Source: Paenibacillus_E sp964253085
GTDB lineage: Bacteria > Bacillota > Bacilli > Paenibacillales > NBRC-103111
Length of the DNA stretch: 64,000 nucleotides
Assembly: GCF_964253085.1 (NCBI RefSeq)
Contig: NZ_CAXUQH020000001.1
Coordinates: forward strand, 62,001-126,000
Direction of reading: 5' to 3'
Each line of letters opens with the position of its first letter. Position 1 is the stretch's first letter. The notes beneath the pieces are model-generated. The model had not been told where the DNA came from and did no database searches. It worked only from the letters and a program-made list of their open reading frames with translations. Of the stretch, positions 8,218 through 16,868 are shown piece after piece. Position numbers and translations under genes: made by a program.

Positions 8218-8736
8218 TTGAATATACCGAACATGCTCACGATTAGCAGGTTTGTACTAATCCCCGTGTATCTCGTGCTTTTTTTCAATGGCCACATCCG
8301 AACCTCCTTCATCATTCTACTTGTAGCTGGATTGACGGATATTCTAGATGGCTACATCGCTAGAACGCGCAAGCTGATTACCCCCATGGGTGTCATGCTA
8401 GACCCGCTTGCAGATAAGTGCATGATGATTGCGGTCATCCTCTCTCTCCTCATCTCAGAGATGATTCCTTGGCAGGCAGCAGTGGCTATGTTCATCCGAG
8501 ACGCAGGCATGATTATTGGCTCCGCCTTCTTTCATTTCAGAGGCAAACTGACCGTTCCAGCGAACGTTATGGGGAAGCTAACGACGGTTCTCTACTATTT
8601 CGCCATCCTCTTTATTGTGTTTGAATTCACCTTTGCCATCACCTATTTGTGGTACGTGATCGGGGTCTCTTTCTTAACATCATTTATTTATATCTTTCAG
8701 TTCCTGTTATTAAATCGTGGAGCTCGAGCGAAATAA
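8218..8736 (+). CDS. CDP-alcohol phosphatidyltransferase (PgsA-like)
   Basis: Integral-membrane phospholipid enzyme that transfers a phosphatidyl group from CDP-diacylglycerol to an alcohol, probably glycerol-3-phosphate or phosphatidylglycerol. The 172-residue protein contains the complete family signature D-x2-D-G-x2-A-R-x8-G-x3-D-x3-D, beginning at DILDGYIAR near residue 41, and about five or six membrane spans. The start is TTG, fixed by AGGAGG six bases upstream. Which alcohol it uses cannot be decided; essential pgsA is usually next to recA/cinA, so this may be a second, lineage-specific member. Confidence 0.85.
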   Translation: MNIPNMLTISRFVLIPVYLVLFFNGHIRTSFIILLVAGLTDILDGYIARTRKLITPMGVMLDPLADKCMMIAVILSLLISEMIPWQAAVAMFIRDAGMIIGSAFFHFRGKLTVPANVMGKLTTVLYYFAILFIVFEFTFAITYLWYVIGVSFLTSFIYIFQFLLLNRGARAK

Positions 8737-8753
8737 CGGTTATAGGCAAAATG

Positions 8754-8802
8754 AAAAAAGAGCCTATGTAGGGGTCTGTCATACAGACCGTTACATAAGC
8801 TC
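8754..8802 (-). terminator. Terminator-like hairpin oriented to the minus strand
   Basis: The hairpin at 8760-8802 has outer arms (GAGC..TATGTA / TACATA..GCTC) and an inner stem GGTCTGT / ACAGACC. Its T-run (six A on the + strand, 8754-8759) is on the minus-strand side. One outer pair is a U-G wobble in the minus transcript but a C-A mismatch in the plus transcript, which also favours minus orientation. No minus-strand gene is visible here. Confidence 0.6.
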
Positions 8803-8863
8803 CCCTTATATGAACCTTCACTTCTGCAGGATATGAAGGGACCTCCCTATTGTAAGTAATTCC

Positions 8864-8880
8864 CTTGTATTTTATACAAG
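8864..8880. promoter_or_regulatory. Inverted repeat in front of fabZ
   Basis: CTTGTAT and ATACAAG form a perfect seven-base inverted repeat around TTT, directly before the fabZ ribosome site. It could be an operator or a small RNA hairpin; it does not look like a FapR site. Confidence 0.35.
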
Positions 8881-8905
8881 CATTCGAAAGGAGCACGAAC
8901 GCACG

Positions 8906-9334
8906 ATGCTAGATATTAATCAAATTCAAGAGATCATTCCTCACCGCCCGCCTTTCCTTCTGGTTGACCGTATTTTAGAGGTAGAAGAAGGGGTTAGAGC
9001 TGTAGGGATTAAAAATGTCACGATTAATGAACCGTTCTTCGCAGGGCATTTTCCTGGCTATCCGGTGATGCCGGGGGTTTTGATTGTTGAAGCCTTAGCA
9101 CAAGTTGGTGCTGTAGCTGTTTTGTCCATGCCTGAGTATAAAGGCAAAATCGGCCTATTCGCAGGTGCAGATGGCATTCGCTGGCGTCAGCAAGTTGTAC
9201 CAGGAGATACACTTACATTGGAAATGACCATCACACGGGTAAAAGGCACCATTGTTAAAGGTCAAGCTGTGGCTAAAGTTGGTGACAAAGTGGTAGTCGA
9301 AGGTGAGCTTATGTTCGCCCTTGCTAATAAATAG
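8906..9334 (+). CDS. fabZ: 3-hydroxyacyl-ACP dehydratase FabZ
   Basis: Cytosolic hot-dog-fold enzyme of type II fatty acid synthesis that removes water from (3R)-hydroxyacyl-ACP. At 142 residues it has normal length. The signature GHFPGYPVMPGVLIVEALAQ supplies catalytic His48 and, from the facing subunit, Glu62; the N-terminal IPHRPPFLLVDR motif is also characteristic and separates FabZ from FabA. AAAGGAG lies upstream with a long spacing of about twelve bases. In B. subtilis fabZ likewise sits downstream of flhP. Confidence 0.95.
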   Translation: MLDINQIQEIIPHRPPFLLVDRILEVEEGVRAVGIKNVTINEPFFAGHFPGYPVMPGVLIVEALAQVGAVAVLSMPEYKGKIGLFAGADGIRWRQQVVPGDTLTLEMTITRVKGTIVKGQAVAKVGDKVVVEGELMFALANK

Positions 9335-9366
9335 CCCATACATATAAAGGAGATGAACCTACGACG

Positions 9367-11061
9367 ATGACGCGTGTGCAAACAGAGTACCAATTATGGC
9401 TCCAAGATCCAGCTGTCGATGAGCAAACGAAGCAAGAACTTCAAGCTATTCGGGAAGATGAGAGAGAAATCGAGGATCGCTTTTATAAAGATCTTGAATT
9501 TGGGACGGGTGGTCTCCGTGGGGTCATTGGCGCGGGTACCAATCGTATCAATGTATACACCGTGGGTCGTGCTAGCCAAGGCTTAGCGCAATATGTAAAC
9601 GGGACAGGAGTAGCTAATCCGGCTATCGTTCTAGCGTATGATTCACGTCATATGTCACCTGAGTTCGCATTGGAATCCGCACTTGTTTTTGCGGGTAATG
9701 GGATTAAAGCGTATCTATTCCAGACGCTGCATGCGACACCACAGCTTTCTTTTGCCGTCAGATATCTAGGCGCGACAGCGGGTGTTGTTGTCACAGCGAG
9801 CCACAATCCACCAGAATATAATGGTTATAAAGTGTACGGTGCAGACGGCGGGCAGTTGGTGCCTGAGTTTGCGGAGCAAGTCATTGATCACGTACAGAGT
9901 ATCAATACTTTTGATAAAGTGAAGAAGTTGTCTCAGCAGGAAGCGGAAGCGCAAGGGCTTCTCGCTTGGTTAGGTGAAGATGTCGATCAAGCATACATAC
10001 AGGCGGTTACCGCCGTTAGTCAAAATCCAGACGTCATAAAGGAAATCAGCGATGATTTCCGCGTGATTTTCACGCCGCTGCATGGCGCAGGGAATATACC
10101 TGTACGCGAGGTGTTGAAAGCCGTAGGCTTCGAGCAAGTGCGTGTTGTTGCTGAGCAGGAGCTGCCGGATGCACAGTTCTCTACCGTAAAATCGCCGAAC
10201 CCGGAAGAGCGTGAAGCTTTCACGCTAGCGATTGCACAAGCGAAGGAATGGGATGCCGATATTATCATCGGAACCGATCCGGATGCTGACCGCATGGGTG
10301 CTGTCGTGAAAGATCCGAATGGTGAATATGTCGTGTTATCGGGTAATCAATCCGGTGCGATTATTGTGAATTATTTATTGGGGAGTATGAAAGAGCGTGG
10401 AACACTCCCTGCGAACGGCGTTGTGATCAAAACGATCGTAACGAGTGAGATGGGTGCAGTTATCGCGAATCACTATGGAATTCCAACGCTGAATACATTA
10501 ACGGGCTTTAAGTATATCGGTGAAAAAATGTCGCAATTCGAGAAAACAGGTGAACACACCTACCTGTTTGGCTATGAAGAGAGCTATGGTTACTTGGCTG
10601 GCGATTATGCGAGGGATAAAGACGCAGTCATCGCAGCCATGTTAATCGCGGAAGCTGCGGCTTACTATAAGAAGCAAGGCAAGACCCTGTATGAGGTGCT
10701 GCAAGAGCTGTACGAATCCTTTGGTTACTTTTTGGAAAAACTGGAATCAAGAACACTTAAAGGGAAAGACGGCGTGGAACAAATTGGCCGCATGATGGAA
10801 GCTTGGAGAACGAATCCGCCAGCCGAGATCAGCGGTACACGTGTAAGCTCCGTTGAGGACTATGCACAAGGGATTAATGGCTTACCTCGGGAGAACGTTC
10901 TTAAGTTCAAACTAGAGGACGGTTCTTGGTTCTGCTTACGTCCATCCGGCACAGAGCCGAAAATTAAATTTTATTTCGCGGTCCAAGGAGCAACAGGGCC
11001 TGAGGCTGCGCAGCAATTAAATGGTATCATTCAATACGTACTTAATCGTGTAGACGGATAG
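9367..11061 (+). CDS. Phosphohexomutase, alpha-phosphoglucomutase type (PgcA-like)
   Basis: Interconverts glucose-1-phosphate and glucose-6-phosphate (or related hexose or pentose phosphates), feeding UDP-glucose and wall-polymer synthesis. The 564-residue protein shows the four domains of the family: active-site serine in TASHNPPEYNGYKVY (near residue 144), metal loop DPDADRMG (near residue 305), sugar-binding GYEESYGYL (near residue 403), and phosphate-binding RPSGTEPKIKFY near the C-terminus. AAAGGAG precedes the ATG. Length and motifs match Bacillus PgcA; pentose phosphate specificity (DeoB-like use) cannot be excluded. The 277 bases that follow contain no gene I can support. Confidence 0.9.
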   Translation: MTRVQTEYQLWLQDPAVDEQTKQELQAIREDEREIEDRFYKDLEFGTGGLRGVIGAGTNRINVYTVGRASQGLAQYVNGTGVANPAIVLAYDSRHMSPEFALESALVFAGNGIKAYLFQTLHATPQLSFAVRYLGATAGVVVTASHNPPEYNGYKVYGADGGQLVPEFAEQVIDHVQSINTFDKVKKLSQQEAEAQGLLAWLGEDVDQAYIQAVTAVSQNPDVIKEISDDFRVIFTPLHGAGNIPVREVLKAVGFEQVRVVAEQELPDAQFSTVKSPNPEEREAFTLAIAQAKEWDADIIIGTDPDADRMGAVVKDPNGEYVVLSGNQSGAIIVNYLLGSMKERGTLPANGVVIKTIVTSEMGAVIANHYGIPTLNTLTGFKYIGEKMSQFEKTGEHTYLFGYEESYGYLAGDYARDKDAVIAAMLIAEAAAYYKKQGKTLYEVLQELYESFGYFLEKLESRTLKGKDGVEQIGRMMEAWRTNPPAEISGTRVSSVEDYAQGINGLPRENVLKFKLEDGSWFCLRPSGTEPKIKFYFAVQGATGPEAAQQLNGIIQYVLNRVDG

Positions 11062-11338
11062 TGCAATAGGTGTTCAAAACCTCTTCAGAACCTAAGTGAG
11101 GGATAGCTCGTCTAATAAATGGCTGGATGCGGAATCTACCATGTATTGGGCGTATTCCCCGCGTTTGGGGGCGGAGGGGTTTTCGAATGTATACGGGATT
11201 GGAAAGTAACCGAAATAATCGGCTGCACCGACCTTTTAGGACGAGTGCGATTATCCAGAAATATAGCCGTCTGGGCAAGTGAAACATAGAATCGCGTATA
11301 TTTTAAAAAAGTACATGCTCTAAGGAGTGGACAAACTG

Positions 11339-13390
11339 GTGAATGTGTATCAAACCTGGAATAACCCGTTAAGAAATATTTTGTGGTGGATCGTGATTTT
11401 AGGGATGCTGTGCTCCTTACCGCTAGCTTATACACGTCACCAAACCGAAACGTCGGCTAATCAAGTTGAATTCGTGTTCGACTATCGTGATTTATTGGAT
11501 ATTGCCGATGTGCAGACCAATCCACAGAATTTTGTGAACACAGAGCTAAAGAACATGAAAGCCGCGGGCATAAGCTCTATGGCTGTTTACGAAAGCACAT
11601 TAGGTGAGTTCAAGGAGAGCCGTCGCATTGAGATGTACAACTCCCGTGACGCGGCTATGCTGACCCAAACACTGGGTAACCCTAGCGAGAACTATACATA
11701 TGTGCTGTTCGCAGATAACCAAACGCAGCAGAAGTTAGAGCCGCTGATCCAGAAAACGTTCGCAGATCTGCAAGTGGGCGTGAAGCCGTGGAGCTTCAAA
11801 AATCGGAATGGTCTCATCATTCAGATGAGCATGGATGATGCCTCTATTAAGGCGATGGATCCAGACCCGATCACGCTGCAAATGCTGAAAGAGCAAGGTT
11901 TCCAAATCGTCGTGCGGTTAGCGAATCGCAGACCGTTCCACACCAATGAAATGGATGCATTGTTAAAGCAGTTCCATGATTTTGGCGTCAAACGCATCAT
12001 CGTGGACGGGAATGAAGTCCCTGGGTATACCGAAGAAGATACAGAAGTGAATTTGAATAAAATGGCTGATCTGCTTAATAAATACGGCATCGGACTCGCA
12101 GCGATTGAGTTATTGAAGGAGCCGCAAAAAGGATTCAGCACGTTAGCTAAACAAACGAATTACAACGTTGTGCGTCTGCACTCTTTTACAGAGAAAGATG
12201 GCGAGAAACTGACAGAGCCGCTGAAGAAAGCAGAGCTTGCAGATCGTGTGCAAGGTGTGTCAGATCGGCTTGTATTGGCTGTGAAGGATCGTAATATCCG
12301 AATGGTGTTTCTGAATGCCAAACCGGTGAAAAGCTTAGATAAGGGCAAGGTTGTTGACCCGCTTTCGTCCTATTATGCGGCACTGCAAGGTAAAGATGGT
12401 GCGATTCCTCGTATTCAAGACGTAGGCTTTACGTTAGGCCAAGCTGAGGCATTCGATGTACATACAACAGGTTGGCAGAAGATTGCTCGCTTCTTCTTGC
12501 TGTTAGGCGGATTAAGCTTGATTGTATGGATGATTTCATTCTTTTTGCCTGAATTGACGATTGTTTTCTTCGTGCTTGGTTTGCTTGGTTTAGTGGCCTT
12601 ACATACACTTTCGGCGAATTTGTACGCGCAAGGACTTGCATTGGCGACAGCCATTAGTGCACCTAGTGTTGCGGTCATGCTGGCTATCCGATCGGTGCGA
12701 TCGGGTGTTGCAGCGAAGTGGAAATCAGGACTGGCTTATGGGTTGTGGCAACTGCTTCGAACATCGCTCGTTTCATGTATAGGTATTGTTTATGTTGTGG
12801 CGTTGCTAAATCATGTGACGTATTCCCTGGTACTTCAACAGTTTAGAGGGGTTGGGATGCTGCATTTGCTACCAATTGCCATAGTTGGTGTGTATCTCTT
12901 ATTCTTTAGTGAGAATAATACGTATAAGGATAAAATCGCGAATATTCGCAGATTGCTTTCTTCCTATATAAGTGTGTTGTGGATTGTGATAGCAGGCGTA
13001 GGGCTTGCAGCTGTCTTCTATTACTTGTCTCGTACAGGGAATGAAGGACAAGCTTCTTCAATCGAGAAGTTATTCCGTTCTTTCTTGGAAAATACATTAG
13101 GCGTACGCCCACGGACGAAAGAATTCCTAGTGGCTCATCCGATCTTCTTGCTGGGTGCATACTTGTCCGTTCGCTATCGTCACGCGGTGTACTTATTGTT
13201 CATTGGTGTCGTTGGTCAACTATCCTTAGTAGATACATTTGCTCACCTGCACACACCGCTGCACATTTCCTTGATTCGTATCTTCTACGGACTTGTGCTA
13301 GGTGCAATCATCGGACTAGTTCTCATTGCAGCTTGGGAAATACTCACAAGGAGTTGGAAACGATGGGTACAGCCCCAATTGTCAAAATAG
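11339..13390 (+). CDS. DUF5693 family multi-pass membrane protein
   Basis: A 683-residue protein with one N-terminal membrane span (about 9-31), a soluble extracytoplasmic domain of about 340 residues, and eight to ten membrane segments in the C-terminal half. I recognise it as the DUF5693 type that commonly precedes csaB in Paenibacillus; its function is unknown. The start is taken as the GTG at 11339, eleven bases after AAGGAG; the GTG at 11327 overlaps that ribosome site. It overlaps csaB by 28 bases, implying translational coupling and a joint role in export or modification of the pyruvylated wall polymer. A transporter or polymer flippase-like part is conceivable but is inference only. 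Confidence 0.75.
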   Translation: MNVYQTWNNPLRNILWWIVILGMLCSLPLAYTRHQTETSANQVEFVFDYRDLLDIADVQTNPQNFVNTELKNMKAAGISSMAVYESTLGEFKESRRIEMYNSRDAAMLTQTLGNPSENYTYVLFADNQTQQKLEPLIQKTFADLQVGVKPWSFKNRNGLIIQMSMDDASIKAMDPDPITLQMLKEQGFQIVVRLANRRPFHTNEMDALLKQFHDFGVKRIIVDGNEVPGYTEEDTEVNLNKMADLLNKYGIGLAAIELLKEPQKGFSTLAKQTNYNVVRLHSFTEKDGEKLTEPLKKAELADRVQGVSDRLVLAVKDRNIRMVFLNAKPVKSLDKGKVVDPLSSYYAALQGKDGAIPRIQDVGFTLGQAEAFDVHTTGWQKIARFFLLLGGLSLIVWMISFFLPELTIVFFVLGLLGLVALHTLSANLYAQGLALATAISAPSVAVMLAIRSVRSGVAAKWKSGLAYGLWQLLRTSLVSCIGIVYVVALLNHVTYSLVLQQFRGVGMLHLLPIAIVGVYLLFFSENNTYKDKIANIRRLLSSYISVLWIVIAGVGLAAVFYYLSRTGNEGQASSIEKLFRSFLENTLGVRPRTKEFLVAHPIFLLGAYLSVRYRHAVYLLFIGVVGQLSLVDTFAHLHTPLHISLIRIFYGLVLGAIIGLVLIAAWEILTRSWKRWVQPQLSK

Positions 13391-14493
13391 CGTTATCCGG
13401 CTACTACGGTTTCGATAATAGCGGGGATGAGGCTGTGCTGCAGTCGATTTTGTTCGCTTTGCAGGAGCAAGGTCAGGCGCAGGGCATTCAGATTGAACCT
13501 ATCGTGCTTTCGGCCAACCCAGAGAAAACCACAGCGATGTACGGGGTGAAAGCTTATCATCGGATGAAGCCAGGCTTGCTGTTGCGGGCTTTGCGCGAAT
13601 CGGATGGTTTAATTAGCGGTGGAGGCAGCTTATTGCAAGATGCCACCAGCTCGAAGACGATCCCGTATTACTTGGCTGTGTTGAAAATAGCGCAATGGCT
13701 CGGAAAGCCAACCTTTATTTACTCGCAAGGCATCGGGCCGGTGAGCCGGCCGATGTTCTACGGCTGGATCCGCAGCGTGTTCAAGCGCTGCGCCTTCGTG
13801 TCGGTCCGCGATACGGAGTCCGCGGACTTATTAGGTAAGATGCGCCTCCCGCGGGAGCGCATCACGGTCGTGCCCGACCCGGTGATGGGCTTGCCCCTCC
13901 GGGATGGCGGGGATGGCGCGCCGGATGGTGGCGCGCCAACGGTGGCGGTGCGGACGATCGGCGTGTCCGTCCGCTTCTGGAACGAGGACCGCTCTGAGCT
14001 GGAAGCTCTCGCGCGGTCCCTGCAAGAACTGCTCGCAGCACGCACGGATGTGCAGCTGCGGTTCTTGCCCTTCCACCTCCCCTCGGATGAGGTGGCGTCG
14101 CAGTTCGTGATCGATCGTTTGGGCGATCACGGCGGTCGTGCGGCGATGGTGCGTGGCATCACGCATCCGCAGGACATGCTCGCGCAGGTCGCGGCGTGCG
14201 ACCTGCTGATCGGGATGAGGCTGCATTCTTTGATTTATGCAGCCTCGCAGTTCGTACCTATGGTGGGGATCTCGTACGATCCGAAGATCGACCAGTTCCT
14301 CCATAGGCTTGGTATGAAAGCCGCCGCATCGACAGCTCGCTTCGATGCTTCTGCATTTACTGAGGAGGCGCTGAGCCTCCTCGATGCTCGAGAGCAGTGG
14401 GCGGCGTCGAGCCGCGCCACCATCGAGCAGCTGAAGGCGCAAGCGCAGCTGCCCGCGCAGCGGATCATTTCCTTTTACAAAAGGAAATCGTAG
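13363..14493 (+). CDS. csaB: Polysaccharide pyruvyl transferase CsaB
   Basis: Transfers a pyruvyl ketal from PEP to the secondary cell wall polysaccharide; this ketal is the ligand of SLH domains, so the gene is the key to anchoring the S-layer proteins encoded downstream. The 376-residue protein has the family's N-terminal SGYYGFDNSGDEAVL motif, GGGSLLQD near residue 85 and the GMRLHSLIYAA motif near residue 288. The ATG follows AAGGAG and lies inside the end of the preceding gene. A GC-rich block around 13740-14200 encodes a Gly/Asp/Ala-rich insertion (near residues 184-196, with GGCGCGCC repeated twice), unlike the AT-richer flanks. Confidence 0.93.
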   Translation: MGTAPIVKIALSGYYGFDNSGDEAVLQSILFALQEQGQAQGIQIEPIVLSANPEKTTAMYGVKAYHRMKPGLLLRALRESDGLISGGGSLLQDATSSKTIPYYLAVLKIAQWLGKPTFIYSQGIGPVSRPMFYGWIRSVFKRCAFVSVRDTESADLLGKMRLPRERITVVPDPVMGLPLRDGGDGAPDGGAPTVAVRTIGVSVRFWNEDRSELEALARSLQELLAARTDVQLRFLPFHLPSDEVASQFVIDRLGDHGGRAAMVRGITHPQDMLAQVAACDLLIGMRLHSLIYAASQFVPMVGISYDPKIDQFLHRLGMKAAASTARFDASAFTEEALSLLDAREQWAASSRATIEQLKAQAQLPAQRIISFYKRKS

Positions 14494-14568
14494 ATAGATT
14501 TTCAACCACATTTCACCAACTAGCAACCAAATAGCAACCTACAACGTCAATAATAAGGAAGAGATATT

Positions 14569-15360
14569 ATGAGCTCGACTTCTGTTACCAATCAGCCAGC
14601 AGCACTGGCGTCATTGCAAGCCATACCGAAAGTGCGAATTTACGGTGTGCCTATCTCCAAAATGAGTATGAAACAAACCGTTGACTACTTAACGAGGGTC
14701 ATCGAGTTGAAACAGCCGCATCAGGTTATCACGGCTAATCCCATTATGGTGATGGCCGCGCAAGACGATCCTTCTTATCTAAAGATGATGCAGCGTGCAG
14801 AGTTGATCGTTCCGGATGGAACGGGTGTTGTTTGGGCGGCTAATCACGTCGGTCAACCTGTTGCAGAAAGAGTGCCCGGTTACGATTTAATCCACGAACT
14901 TATGAAGGTCGGGGAGAAGAAGGCTTGGAAGGTTTACCTTTTAGGTGCTTCTAATGAAGTTATACAAGCTGCAGCTGAGAAAATCCGCATGACTTACCCG
15001 AAGGTGAACCTTGTCGGCGTAAGGGATGGCTACTTTGGTGATGCAGAAGACGCGCAAGTGATCCAAGCTATTAAGGATGCTGAACCTGATCTTCTTCTAG
15101 TAGGTAGAGCGGCAGCAAACCAAGAGCCTTGGATCGGAAAATACAAAGAACAATTGGGTGTGCCCGTAATGATGGGAGTCGGCGGAAGTTTCGATGTGCT
15201 TTCGGGCAAGCTAAAGCGAGCACCACTATTTTTTCAGAAATTACGTCTGGAATGGTTTTACCGCCTTCTTCAGGAGCCGTGGCGCTATAAGAGAATGCTT
15301 CTACTCCCGAAATTCGCAGTGAAAGTGATGCGCGACAAAGAGAACGTCACAAAACCATGA
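14569..15360 (+). CDS. tagA: WecG/TagA/CpsF family glycosyltransferase
   Basis: Probable N-acetylmannosaminyltransferase that adds the second sugar of the wall-polymer linkage unit to undecaprenyl-PP-GlcNAc. The 263-residue protein shows the family core: TANPIMVMAAQDDP near residue 58, VPDGTGVVWA with the candidate catalytic Asp near residue 83, and the C-terminal NQEPWI and MGVGGSFDVLSG motifs. The usual G-x-P-K-Q-E turn reads GRAAANQE here, a modest departure. It lies between csaB and tagO, which fits synthesis of the SCWP rather than only a teichoic acid. GGAAGAG precedes the ATG. Confidence 0.88.
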   Translation: MSSTSVTNQPAALASLQAIPKVRIYGVPISKMSMKQTVDYLTRVIELKQPHQVITANPIMVMAAQDDPSYLKMMQRAELIVPDGTGVVWAANHVGQPVAERVPGYDLIHELMKVGEKKAWKVYLLGASNEVIQAAAEKIRMTYPKVNLVGVRDGYFGDAEDAQVIQAIKDAEPDLLLVGRAAANQEPWIGKYKEQLGVPVMMGVGGSFDVLSGKLKRAPLFFQKLRLEWFYRLLQEPWRYKRMLLLPKFAVKVMRDKENVTKP

Positions 15361-15488
15361 AAATATCTTTGAAAATTGGCTGAAAACGGTCATTTCAGAT
15401 GAATTTAGCAGTAGTATTTGTGACGGAATGGGAGTATAATTCATTTCGGCGACCTGCCACCCATGACAAGAGGAGCTGTGAAGAAGAC

Positions 15489-16598
15489 ATGTATGGATTA
15501 TATGCGATAGGGTTTATTGCTGCGTGCGTTATGGCGTTGTTGCTGACACCCCTGGTCAAAAAATTTGCCTTCTGGGTAGGTGCTGTTGATGCCCCGAACC
15601 ATCGAAAGGTACATACGCGAATTATGCCGCGTCTAGGAGGATTAGCGATTTTCCTTGCGTTCGTCGGAGCTTATTTCGTCGTCTCTCCAGCACTTGATAC
15701 CGTGAACTCAGATGCTGCTTTTGGACTTCTGCTCGGAGGGTTTGTGATTGTTGTCACAGGTGCCCTGGATGATCGCTTTCAATTATCTCCCAAATGGAAA
15801 CTTTTAGGACAGCTTATTGCTGCCTGTATCGTTGTTTCATTCGGACTTAAAATAGACTTGGTTAATATTCCATTTGGTGAAACGAACTTGCCGATTGGCT
15901 GGTTGAGTATCCCGATTACGATATTGTGGATTGTCGGTGTATCCAATGCGATTAACTTGATTGACGGGCTGGACGGCTTGTCAGCAGGTGTATCAGGTAT
16001 CGCGACAACAACCATTCTCGTCCTTGCCCTTATGATGGGGAATGTAACTGTTATTTTACTTTGTGTGATTTTGCTAGGAAGTATTTCGGGCTTTATGTTC
16101 TTTAATTTCCATCCGGCTAAAATCTTCATGGGCGATTCCGGCGCCTTGTTCCTAGGCTTCGCCCTTGCGACACTTTCGATTCTCGGCTTTAAGCAAGCTG
16201 CTGTTGTTTCACTTTTAATTCCAATTATGATTCTAGGTGTGCCCTTATCTGATACTTTCTTCGCGATGCTTCGTCGTTATGTGAATAAACTGCCGATCTC
16301 GGCACCGGACAAAAGCCACTTGCATCACTGCTTATTACAAATGGGCTTCAGCCATCGTACAAGCGTCCTGATCATCTATGGCATTGCTGCTATTTTCGGT
16401 GGTAGCGCGGTCGTATGCTCGGTATTTATTTCACAAGATTCCACGTGGGGACTTATCATGATTATTGTTGCGCTGTTTCTCGTTATGCTTGTTGGGGCAG
16501 AAGCCATCGGTATTATTAGCAAAAGCCGCAAGCCTGTGATCAACTTTCTACAAAGATTAGTAGGCAAGCAGGTACAGAGCGATCGCGTAGGTAAATAA
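15489..16598 (+). CDS. tagO: Undecaprenyl-phosphate GlcNAc-1-phosphate transferase (TagO/WecA family)
   Basis: Integral-membrane enzyme that starts wall-polymer synthesis by loading GlcNAc-1-phosphate on undecaprenyl phosphate. The 369-residue protein has about eleven membrane segments; conserved cytoplasmic motifs are DDRFQLSPKWK, INLIDGLDGLSAG, FMGDSGALFLGF and the sugar-recognition loop SHLHHCLLQMG. The chosen ATG follows AGGAG by 13 bases and puts the first span at the N-terminus; an ATG 90 bases upstream would add a charged, unlikely extension. It ends the csaB-tagA-tagO group at a terminator. Confidence 0.92.
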   Translation: MYGLYAIGFIAACVMALLLTPLVKKFAFWVGAVDAPNHRKVHTRIMPRLGGLAIFLAFVGAYFVVSPALDTVNSDAAFGLLLGGFVIVVTGALDDRFQLSPKWKLLGQLIAACIVVSFGLKIDLVNIPFGETNLPIGWLSIPITILWIVGVSNAINLIDGLDGLSAGVSGIATTTILVLALMMGNVTVILLCVILLGSISGFMFFNFHPAKIFMGDSGALFLGFALATLSILGFKQAAVVSLLIPIMILGVPLSDTFFAMLRRYVNKLPISAPDKSHLHHCLLQMGFSHRTSVLIIYGIAAIFGGSAVVCSVFISQDSTWGLIMIIVALFLVMLVGAEAIGIISKSRKPVINFLQRLVGKQVQSDRVGK

Positions 16599-16626
16599 CC
16601 TATGCCTCATTTCATATGACTTATCT

Positions 16627-16655
16627 AACCCAGCCCTTGTAGCTGGGTTTTTTAC
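16627..16655 (+). terminator. Rho-independent terminator of tagO
   Basis: AACCCAGC (16627-16634) and GCTGGGTT (16642-16649) form a perfect stem, followed by T-run. Confidence 0.92.
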
Positions 16656-16868
16656 TTTTTAAGGGAAAACCTTTCTATCTCTAAACATTTAACTGCAATC
16701 AACCGATAAGTAATATACAGTAACTTTTGGCGATTAGCCGCGTCTAATCATGTAGAATGATAGAAGAATTTGGGAGGGATTGTCGAAATCTAGTTAAGTG
16801 ATGAGTGATACACCAGTCCCATACATAAAAAGCTAATCACATTTAGATAACATAAGGAGGAAATTGTT

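Noticed and set aside
11062..11338. A small gene between the phosphohexomutase and the DUF5693 gene
   Set aside because: Short frames on both strands lack ribosome sites and plausible composition; no RNA gene was recognised.
13831..14526. A 231-codon minus-strand open frame opposite csaB
   Set aside because: It arises from the GC-rich block; the translation is Arg/His-rich, typical of an antisense shadow, with no ribosome site.
15405..15440. Promoter for tagO with TATAAT at 15435-15440
   Set aside because: The -10 is good, but no -35 at 16-18 bases; the nearest TTGTGA is 11 bases away. Left unassigned.
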